Below are positions 58,144 through 64,000 of a stretch of 64,000 bases of DNA, piece by piece (positions within the stretch are counted from its first letter, which is position 1; each line of letters starts with the position of its first letter). The stretch lies in the NCBI GenBank assembly GCA_040398845.1, contig JBBATH010000001.1, positions 124,001 through 188,000 on the forward strand, written 5' to 3'. Below the pieces are notes generated by a model. It was not told where the DNA came from, searched no databases, and saw only the letters and a program-made list of their open reading frames with translations. The position numbers and the translations under genes were made by a program. The stretch comes from WLND01 sp040398845 (GTDB lineage Bacteria; Actinomycetota; Actinomycetes; S36-B12).

Positions 58144-58206
58144 ATCAGCGACGACAAACTCGGGACAAAAAGCAAAATCAGCGCGGTTTCGTCCCGTTTC
58201 CCTCCG

Positions 58207-58229
58207 TTTGTCCCAGCTCATGGGACAAA
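58207..58229. terminator. hairpin after the hydratase gene
   Basis: TTTGTCCCA (58207-58215) pairs perfectly with TGGGACAAA (58221-58229) around a 5-nt loop, 4 bp from the end of the minus-strand hydratase gene. A third copy, GGGACAAA at 58062+100 (58162-58169), offers an alternative pairing. It separates two convergent transcripts. Confidence 0.7.
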
Positions 58230-58232
58230 TGA

Positions 58233-59033
58233 TTAGGTGCGGTACGGAGAGAAGTCGGGAGCGCGCTTCTCGCTGAAGGCGAGCCCGCCCTCCTTGGCCT
58301 CGTCGGTCTTCACGAACTGATCGAGGACGTCGAAGGCGAGCGACTGGATGCCGACGATGTGATCGGTATCGGCATTGAAGCTGTGCTTGAGGGTCTTGAG
58401 CGCGGTCGGCGACAGGGCGCAGGCTTTGCGGCCCCACTCCTTGGCGAGCGGAAGCAGCTCATCCGGCGCGACGACCCGGTTGACGAGGCCCCAACGCTCG
58501 GCGGTCTCGGCGTCGTACTGGTCGCAGAAGAACCAAATCTCGCGAGCCCGCTTCTCGCCCACCACGCGGGCGAGGTAGGCCGTGCCGAAGCCTGCGTCGA
58601 AGCTGCCGACCCGGGGGCCGACCTGGCCGAACTTCGCGGTTGAAGATGCGAGCGATACGTCGCAGAGCACATGCAGGACGTGACCGCCGCCGATCGCAAA
58701 GCCATTGACGGCTGCGATGACTGGCTTGGGCACCTCGCGAATGAGTCGGTGTAGGCGCTCGATTTCGAACATACCCATCTCGGTCTCGCCGTAGCCGCCG
58801 GTGAGCGCCCGCTCCTTCTGATCGCCTCCAGTGCAGAAGGCCCGGTCGCCGGCGCCGGTGAGGACGATCGCGCCCACCGTGCCATCGACCCATGCGTAGC
58901 GGAACGCGTAAATGAGCTCATCGACCGTGCGGCCGCGCAGGGCGTTGTAGCGGTCGGGCCGGTTGATGGTGATGACGGCCACGCCCTCATCTACCTCGTA
59001 GGCGATGTCGGTGAACTCTTCGATCGTGATCAT
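58233..59033 (-). CDS. BadI/MenB-like enoyl-CoA hydratase family enzyme
   Basis: The 266-residue crotonase-fold protein resembles 2-ketocyclohexanecarboxyl-CoA hydrolase (BadI) and dihydroxynaphthoyl-CoA synthase (MenB) rather than ordinary enoyl-CoA hydratases. It has FCTGGDQKE, VNGFAIGGGHVLHVLCDVSLAS in parts, and VGSFDAGFGTAYLARVVGEKRAREIWF, followed by the C-terminal KRAPDFSPY. BadI opens a six-membered beta-keto ring by a reverse Dieckmann reaction. The ATG overlaps the thiolase stop as ATGA (59030-59033), so the two form an operon. Next to the anthraniloyl-CoA monooxygenase, ring opening of a reduced keto-acyl-CoA is the natural hypothesis; MenB is less likely, as no other men gene is present. 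Confidence 0.85.
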   Translation of the reverse strand: MITIEEFTDIAYEVDEGVAVITINRPDRYNALRGRTVDELIYAFRYAWVDGTVGAIVLTGAGDRAFCTGGDQKERALTGGYGETEMGMFEIERLHRLIREVPKPVIAAVNGFAIGGGHVLHVLCDVSLASSTAKFGQVGPRVGSFDAGFGTAYLARVVGEKRAREIWFFCDQYDAETAERWGLVNRVVAPDELLPLAKEWGRKACALSPTALKTLKHSFNADTDHIVGIQSLAFDVLDQFVKTDEAKEGGLAFSEKRAPDFSPYRT

Positions 59034-60208
59034 GAGACCTCCACAAGTACAGCGATTCCAAGACCGACGCCTATGCATGCGGTCGCGATTCCAAGACCCC
59101 CGCCACCACGGCGCAGGGTTCGGCAGGTGTCGGCGATGACCCGCGCGGCCGAGGCACCGACCGGATGCCCGAGCGCGATTGCTCCGCCGTTCGGGTTGAC
59201 CTTGGTCCGGTCGATCTCCGGCAGGTCATGCAGCACGGTGAGCACCATGGCCGCGAAGGCCTCGTTGATCTCGTACAGCGCGATATCGTCAAAGGAAAGT
59301 CCATGCCGGGCGAGGAGTTTGCGAACGGCGTACACCGGCGCCGTGACGAAGTCGTCGGGCTCAGTTGCGACCACGGCCGAGCCAAGGATGACGCCAAGGG
59401 GTTCGAGGTTGAGGTCGGCTGCCCCCGCCTGCGACGTGATGAGGGTGGCGACCGCACCGTCGTTGAGCGTCGAAGAGTTACCCGCCGTCACCGAGCCGTC
59501 TTTCGTAAATGCAGGTTTGAGTGCTGACAGACCCTCGAGGGTGGTGTCACGCCTGATCGATTCGTCGGTCGTGACGTCGGCGATCGGGATGACGAAGCCC
59601 TCCTGGTAGCCGGCGTCCCACGCTGCAGCCGCAAGCTGCTGCGACCGAACCGCCCATTCGTCTTGCTCAAGGCGAGTGATGCCTCGCGATTCTGCGCTGC
59701 GCTGGGCGCACTCGCCGAGGCTGTCGGTCCAGTGCTTGGGCATCGCCGGGTTGACCATTCGCCAGCCGACCGTGGTCTGCTCGAGGCGCATTTGCGGATC
59801 GAGGGCCTTGTCACTCTTGGGCAGAACGTAGGGCGCCCGGCTCATGCTCTCAACGCCGCCGGCGATCGCTATGTCAATGTCGCCGCAGCGCACGGCGCGT
59901 GCGGCCTGAACGATCGCCTCCGCGCCGGACCCGCAGAGACGATTGAGGGTGACGCCGGGGACGGTCACAGGGAGCCCGGCGAGAAGGGCGCTCATTCGGG
60001 CGACATTGCGGTTATCCTCACCAGCGCCGTTCGAGTCGCCCATGTAAACGTCGTCGATCGATGCGGGGTCGAGCGAGGGAACGGCAGCGACAAGCCCGCG
60101 AATGACCTCGGCCAGCAGGTCATCGGGCCGGATGTTTGATAGGCCGCCGCGGTAGCGTCCGAATGGACTTCGGCGTGCGATGGCAACTACAGGACGTGGA
60201 TCATTCAT
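59030..60208 (-). CDS. thiolase (acetyl-CoA acyltransferase family)
   Basis: The 392-residue thiolase has the nucleophilic Cys92 in NRLCGSG, His348 in ALGHPVGAS and the second Cys378 in CIGVGLG (usually CIGGGQG, a small deviation). The overall length and SPFGRYRGGLS start resemble PcaF/beta-ketoadipyl-CoA thiolases that release acetyl-CoA from aromatic degradation intermediates. It precedes the BadI-like gene with ATGA coupling and is divergent from an SDR gene across 62 bp. It probably carries out the final cleavage in the inferred pathway. Confidence 0.92.
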   Translation of the reverse strand: MNDPRPVVAIARRSPFGRYRGGLSNIRPDDLLAEVIRGLVAAVPSLDPASIDDVYMGDSNGAGEDNRNVARMSALLAGLPVTVPGVTLNRLCGSGAEAIVQAARAVRCGDIDIAIAGGVESMSRAPYVLPKSDKALDPQMRLEQTTVGWRMVNPAMPKHWTDSLGECAQRSAESRGITRLEQDEWAVRSQQLAAAAWDAGYQEGFVIPIADVTTDESIRRDTTLEGLSALKPAFTKDGSVTAGNSSTLNDGAVATLITSQAGAADLNLEPLGVILGSAVVATEPDDFVTAPVYAVRKLLARHGLSFDDIALYEINEAFAAMVLTVLHDLPEIDRTKVNPNGGAIALGHPVGASAARVIADTCRTLRRGGGGLGIATACIGVGLGIAVLVEVS

Positions 60209-60270
60209 GTGTCGTATTATTGTCGATCGGCAGCAATACGCACGAAGTCTGGGTCGATTCTGGAGGCATC

Positions 60271-61038
60271 ATGGGCAGGTCGGGTCCCCTTCGAGTGCTT
60301 GTGACCGGTGCGAGTCGGGGCATCGGCGAAGCCATCGTTGCACGCCTCTCTGCAGACGGTCATCAATTGGCCCTGAACGCGCGAACAGCGGTAGACCTTG
60401 GGCAACTCGCAGCTCGACTAGAAGGCCCGACCCTTGTCCTGCCCGCCGACTGCACAGAGCCGAGTAGCGGAGATGACCTTGTGCGCGCGGTGGTCGACGA
60501 ATGGGGTGGCATCGACGTCCTCGTGCTCAATGCCGGCGAGGGGGTCGCCGCCTCCATCACCAGCACCGATGACGCACTGTGGCAGCGTCAACTCGATCTC
60601 AACCTGACCGCGCCCTTTCGCTTCATCAGGGCTGCGGTCCCCACAATGAAGGCCGCCGGTTTCGGCCGCATCATCGTGGTGGCGAGCATTGCGTCCAAGC
60701 GCGGTGAGCCGTACATCAGTGCCTACACGGCCGCTAAGCACGGCGTGCTCGGCCTCGTGCGTTCCGCGGCGGCTGAGCTAGCGGGAACCGGCATTACCGT
60801 GAACGCGGTCTGCCCCGGCTACGTCGATACGCCGATGACTCAACGATCGATTGACACAATCGTCGAGAAGACCGGACGCAGCCGCGCCGAGGCGACCGCA
60901 ACTTTGGCCGGTCAACAGCCGACCGGACGACTGATCGCACCATCCGAGGTGGCAGACACCGTCGTCTTCCTCATCGCCGACTCGGGTCAGATCACTGGCC
61001 AAGGGATCAATATCGACGGAGGAAAGGTCCAGTCATGA
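60271..61038 (+). CDS. short-chain dehydrogenase/reductase (FabG-like)
   Basis: The 255-residue SDR has the standard TGASRGIGEA (residues 12-21), LNAGEG, the catalytic Ser in VASIAS and YTAAKHG, and the C-terminal INIDGG. GGAGG precedes the ATG at 60271. It is the first gene of the plus-strand operon SDR-RidA-acyl-CoA synthetase-acyl-CoA ligase, each linked by 1- to 4-bp overlaps. A 3-hydroxyacyl-CoA or cyclic alcohol dehydrogenase role is plausible. Confidence 0.9.
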   Translation: MGRSGPLRVLVTGASRGIGEAIVARLSADGHQLALNARTAVDLGQLAARLEGPTLVLPADCTEPSSGDDLVRAVVDEWGGIDVLVLNAGEGVAASITSTDDALWQRQLDLNLTAPFRFIRAAVPTMKAAGFGRIIVVASIASKRGEPYISAYTAAKHGVLGLVRSAAAELAGTGITVNAVCPGYVDTPMTQRSIDTIVEKTGRSRAEATATLAGQQPTGRLIAPSEVADTVVFLIADSGQITGQGINIDGGKVQS

Positions 61039-61433
61039 CGGTTCGACGCATCAACCCCCCTGAGCTCGCGCCCCCGATCGGCTTCTCGCACGCGGTCATC
61101 GCGGAGGGCTCGACGATCGTCCTGCTCGCGGGACAAACGGCGCTCAATGCCGAGGGCCTCATCGTTGGCGACACCATCGTCGAGCAGTTCGAGAAAGCAT
61201 TTGGCAATCTGCTTGTCGCGCTCGCTGCGGCAGGCGGTAACCCTTCGAATCTCGGCAAGCTCACTATCTTCTGCGTCGACCCCGTCGACTATCGTGCGAA
61301 CGCCCGCGAGATCGGCGGCGTCTGGAAGCGATTGGCCGGGCGAGACTTTCCGGCGATGACCCTCGTGGGCGTGACGCGACTGTGGGACGACACCGCGCTG
61401 ATCGAGATCGAGGGGATCGCTGTCCTCCCGTGA
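61035..61433 (+). CDS. RidA/YjgF family protein (enamine/imine deaminase)
   Basis: The 132-residue protein has the RidA fold (chorismate-mutase-like trimer): GFSHAVIAEGSTIVLLAGQTAL at the N-terminus and FPAMTLVGVTRLWDDTALIEIEGIAVL at the C-terminus. Canonical RidA has an Arg that holds the substrate carboxylate in RxxVEV; here Arg is present in GVTRLWDDTALIEIEG. RidA proteins hydrolyse enamines and imines to ketones and ammonia. In this island the predicted product of the anthraniloyl-CoA monooxygenase is an enamine, so RidA could release its nitrogen. ATGA overlap with the SDR shows coupling. Confidence 0.9.
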   Translation: MTVRRINPPELAPPIGFSHAVIAEGSTIVLLAGQTALNAEGLIVGDTIVEQFEKAFGNLLVALAAAGGNPSNLGKLTIFCVDPVDYRANAREIGGVWKRLAGRDFPAMTLVGVTRLWDDTALIEIEGIAVLP

Positions 61434-63508
61434 CCATGACCCGGGATACGACTGGCCTGCAGGTGCTGTGGGCGGCCACCTCTATCGCAATCATCGGCGC
61501 AACCGAGCGCCCCGGTGCTATGGGCCGACTGCCCATCGACTACCTGCAGCGCTACGGATTCGCCGGCTTCATAGCCCCGGTAAATCCGAAGGGCGGCACG
61601 ATCCTTGGGCTGCCCGCGTTCGCGAGTATCGGCGAGGTCACTACGTTGATCGACCTCGCTCTCATCATGGTTCCAGCCGGCTCGGTAGCCGCTGCGGTAC
61701 GCGACTGCGCCGACGCCGGAGTGAAGGCGTGCATCGTCATGTCATCCGGCTTCGCCGAGACCGGCCCCGATGGTCAATTGGCGCAGGACGAACTCGTCGC
61801 AATTGCGCGAGCATCGGGCATGCGCATGGTCGGTCCGAACTGCATCGGCTCCGTTGGGGGCGCCGGATCTGTCATGGCGACCTTCAGCCCTGTCTTCTCG
61901 TCCGATTCGACCCTGATGCCGTCGGGAACGATCGCGCTGGTCAGCCAGTCAGGCGCCCTCGGTTTCGGAGCGCTGTCACTCGCGATGGAGCGCGGGGTTC
62001 CGATCGGGATCGCCGTGACGACCGGAAACGAGGCCGACGTGACGGCGGCAGAGGTTGCTGCGTGCCTCGCGGCAGACCCTGGAGTGACCGGGCTACTCAT
62101 GTATGTCGAGTCGCTGGATGACCTCAATTCACTTCGCGCTGCCGCAGATCTCGTGCCTGTCGCAGTTCTCAAGGCCGGACGCAGTGAGGCGGGAGCCCTG
62201 GCTGCTGCATCGCACACCGGTGCCCTCGCAACCTTGGACAAGGTGGTCGATGCGGCTCTCGCAACGCTCGGTATCGCCCGGGTCACCGACATAGACGATC
62301 TGCTTGACGTGGGTGCGCTCTTCGCGAGTGGTGCGCGGATGCCGGGCCGTCGGGTCGGCATTGTCACCACATCCGGCGGGAGCGGAATCCTGGCTACCGA
62401 CGCGATCGAGGTCGCGGGGCTCGAGCTCGCGATCCTTGGCGCCGACACCATCGCTGCGCTTGAGGCCATCGTTCCGTCGTATGGCAACGCGACGAACCCG
62501 GTTGACGTAACAGCTGCGGTGATGACCGAGGCCGGCCTGTTTGAACGATGCCTCGATGTCCTTGCCGACGATGACAGCGTGGACGGGATCGTGGCGTGCT
62601 TTGCGGTGCTCGTCGGTGATGACGTCACCCGGATCGCGAATGCTCTCAGGTCGGTGCGAGAGAGGACCGGCATGCCCGTGGTCGTCGCACGAACCGGCGC
62701 ATCATCGCTCGCGCCCCATGCTGCGGCGCTGCTGGCGGCGGCCGGAGTACCTGCTTATTCGACCCCTGAGCGGGCGGTCCACGCCCTGGCGGCCCTGGCC
62801 CGTACGGGTTCGCGTCCCGTGAGAGTTGCGAGGTCCACAGGCCCTAGCTGCACCGCACCTAGAGGTCAGGCATCCGAGAACGAGGTGAAGGCGCTTCTCG
62901 CATCAGCGGGTCTGCCCATCCCGGAATCCGTCCTCGCCCGAAGCATCGACGAGGCACGAGTGGGGGTTGAGGCAGTCGGTGGACTCGCGGTCTGCAAGGC
63001 CGTTGTGCCGGGACTTCTGCACAAAAGCGATGCCGGCGGGGTGGCCCTAGGCGTTCGCTCGGGCACGATCGATGAGGTTTTCCTTCGACTCAAGGCGCTC
63101 GGTGGTGACGTGCTCGTCGAGCGATTCGTGGCTGGTGGGGTTGAGGTTCTCCTCGGGATCACCCCGAGCTCACTTGGTCGCGTGCTCACCGTTGGCGTCG
63201 GGGGCCTCCTCACAGAGGTCATCGCTGACGCGGCTGTGCGAGTGCTCCCTGTCGGAGCTGATGATGTGCGATCGATGATCGCCGAAACCAAGCTCGCGCA
63301 ACTTCTTGCAGGCGTGCGCGGTGCCCCTGCAGCAGACTCCGAGGCGCTCGTTCGCGCAGTGCTTGGGATCGTCGACGCGACCCGTGAGTGGCCGGATGGG
63401 TTCGAACTCGATCTCAATCCCATCACCGTGCTTCCTGACGGATGCTGGATCCTTGATGCTGCCTATGCCAGAAGCACCGCCCGCACGGATGATGGAGGAC
63501 AGCACTGA
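61430..63508 (+). CDS. acyl-CoA synthetase, NDP-forming (acetate-CoA ligase ADP-forming-like)
   Basis: The 692-residue protein has the order of the NDP-forming acyl-CoA synthetases: a CoA-binding domain (IIGATERPGAMGRLP, VNPKGGTILGLP), a succinyl-CoA ligase-like domain with the phospho-His candidate in SHTGALATLD, and a C-terminal ATP-grasp domain (LASAGLPIPESVLARS, CKAVVPGLLHKSDAGGV). It links an acyl acid to CoA using ATP with ADP as product, or runs in reverse. The start GTG (61430) overlaps the RidA stop as GTGA; an ATG at 61436 is the alternative. The operon continues into an AMP-forming ligase, so two different acid-activating enzymes are encoded together. Confidence 0.9.
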   Translation: MTMTRDTTGLQVLWAATSIAIIGATERPGAMGRLPIDYLQRYGFAGFIAPVNPKGGTILGLPAFASIGEVTTLIDLALIMVPAGSVAAAVRDCADAGVKACIVMSSGFAETGPDGQLAQDELVAIARASGMRMVGPNCIGSVGGAGSVMATFSPVFSSDSTLMPSGTIALVSQSGALGFGALSLAMERGVPIGIAVTTGNEADVTAAEVAACLAADPGVTGLLMYVESLDDLNSLRAAADLVPVAVLKAGRSEAGALAAASHTGALATLDKVVDAALATLGIARVTDIDDLLDVGALFASGARMPGRRVGIVTTSGGSGILATDAIEVAGLELAILGADTIAALEAIVPSYGNATNPVDVTAAVMTEAGLFERCLDVLADDDSVDGIVACFAVLVGDDVTRIANALRSVRERTGMPVVVARTGASSLAPHAAALLAAAGVPAYSTPERAVHALAALARTGSRPVRVARSTGPSCTAPRGQASENEVKALLASAGLPIPESVLARSIDEARVGVEAVGGLAVCKAVVPGLLHKSDAGGVALGVRSGTIDEVFLRLKALGGDVLVERFVAGGVEVLLGITPSSLGRVLTVGVGGLLTEVIADAAVRVLPVGADDVRSMIAETKLAQLLAGVRGAPAADSEALVRAVLGIVDATREWPDGFELDLNPITVLPDGCWILDAAYARSTARTDDGGQH

Positions 63509-64000
63509 TGGACGTCGGCCGACTCGTTTCACGTTCGATGCGCCGCTACCGAGATCGCGTTGCGCTCGACGGACCCGAGGGCACCATGACCTTCGGTCAG
63601 TCGGGTGCCCGCATCATGCAGTTGGCGCGCGGCCTGCGGGCGCTGGGGCTCGAGACCGGCGATCGGGTGCTCGACCTCCAGTCGAATCAGAACACCTACA
63701 TTGAGACCGATCTGGGGATCAGCACGGCCGGCCTATGTCGCGTCGCACTCAACTACCGGCTGCACCCAACCGACTGGATTCGCATCGCGACCGACTGCAC
63801 GCCGCGGGTCCTCATCCTTGATGCCAAGTTCTGGGATGACGCTGCTGGCGTACGCGACCTCGTCGAGACGGTGATCGTTATCAATGGTGACGCAGAGGGC
63901 GCCCTCCCCTATGAGCGGTTCCTCTCAGCTCAATCCACCGAGCCGCTGCTCCTCAGCGTTGACCCAGATGCACTGGTGTCATTGAACTATTCGAGCGGAA
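63508..64000 (+). CDS. AMP-forming acyl-CoA ligase, 5' part (cut by the window edge)
   Basis: The first 164 codons of an ANL-superfamily ligase are seen: TMTFGQSGARIMQLARGL (A1-like region), GDRVLDLQSNQNTYIETDLGI, and SLNYSSG, which begins the P-loop SSGTTG just at the window end. It starts at an ATG that overlaps the previous stop as TGATG. Position at the end of the operon makes it the best candidate for activating the aromatic or fatty acid used by this island. Substrate cannot be judged from the N-terminal third. Confidence 0.9.
   Translation, partial: MDVGRLVSRSMRRYRDRVALDGPEGTMTFGQSGARIMQLARGLRALGLETGDRVLDLQSNQNTYIETDLGISTAGLCRVALNYRLHPTDWIRIATDCTPRVLILDAKFWDDAAGVRDLVETVIVINGDAEGALPYERFLSAQSTEPLLLSVDPDALVSLNYSSG

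Noticed and set aside
58233..59033. MenB of menaquinone synthesis
   Set aside because: The motifs are shared by MenB and BadI, but no other men gene is nearby and the gene is coupled to a thiolase in a catabolic cluster.
61774..62673. 299-codon minus-strand frame inside the NDP-forming synthetase
   Set aside because: Ser/Ala/Thr-rich low-complexity translation, antisense to a well-supported gene.

Overview
The window is high-GC DNA with tightly packed genes, many GTG starts and frequent ATGA/GTGA start-stop overlaps. It carries several families that are largely actinobacterial: DUF3145, DUF3052, a FasR-like PucR regulator, an AhpE-type peroxiredoxin and a two-domain RNase HI/phosphatase. The order fasR-fabD-fabH-acpP-fabF-accD with DUF3145 alongside, and aceE and DUF3052 nearby, resembles the Streptomyces/Mycobacterium FAS-II neighbourhood. 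The source is therefore an actinomycete (Actinomycetota) chromosome; I cannot name the order or genus. There is no prophage, CRISPR array or recognisable IS element.

Layout. 0-4.5 kb: a broken ABC solute-binding lipoprotein, an alpha/beta hydrolase, a UbiA prenyltransferase and two Gfo/Idh/MocA oxidoreductases. 4.6-14.5 kb: amino-acid catabolism, with a divergent tryptophan 2,3-dioxygenase, a hutU-hutI-hutH operon ending in a class I glutamine amidotransferase, its divergent IclR regulator, and a PLP amino-acid decarboxylase. 14.5-28.2 kb: acetyl-CoA and fatty-acid metabolism, with a decayed FAD oxidase, bioY, DUF3145, the accD/fabF/acpP/fabH/fabD block, a FasR-like activator, a rubrerythrin-VIT1 metal transporter, aceE, DUF3052 and ahpE. 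28.2-38.8 kb: housekeeping genes, with an S51 peptidase, TetR, tRNA-Val(UAC), EamA, Nif3, a zinc-ribbon protein, RNase HI/phosphatase, YaaA, a two-component system and RNase P RNA. 38.9-46.6 kb: mixed accessory genes, including DUF805, a mannitol-dehydrogenase remnant, a membrane HNH protein, LtrA, an alditol-oxidase-like enzyme and an AraC regulator with an SDR.

From 46.7 kb to the end lies an aromatic catabolic island. One arm (minus strand) carries an SDR, 3-hydroxyanthranilate 3,4-dioxygenase, ACMS decarboxylase, a stand-alone Lrp/AsnC ligand-binding domain and a flavin monooxygenase. The other side carries a 2-aminobenzoyl-CoA/salicylyl-CoA monooxygenase-reductase fusion, a kynurenine-formamidase/isatin-hydrolase family enzyme, two CrtI-like FAD oxidoreductases, a BadI/MenB-like hydratase, a thiolase, an SDR, a RidA deaminase, an NDP-forming acyl-CoA synthetase and an AMP-forming acyl-CoA ligase cut by the window edge. 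Read together, these genes suggest degradation of tryptophan-derived aromatics (anthranilate and 3-hydroxyanthranilate) through a CoA-bound, non-dioxygenolytic route in which RidA could remove the enamine nitrogen and the BadI-like enzyme could open the ring. The families are seen in the sequence; the pathway is inference.

The points most worth checking are: this candidate anthraniloyl-CoA pathway; FabD fused to a lysine-less biotinyl/lipoyl-like domain; in-frame amber codons in fasR and the solute-binding protein; a CTG start for the zinc-ribbon gene; a shared AraC-type box linking two transcription units; and a nucleotidyltransferase gene bracketed by a perfect 25-bp direct repeat that copies the 3' end of a neighbouring gene.
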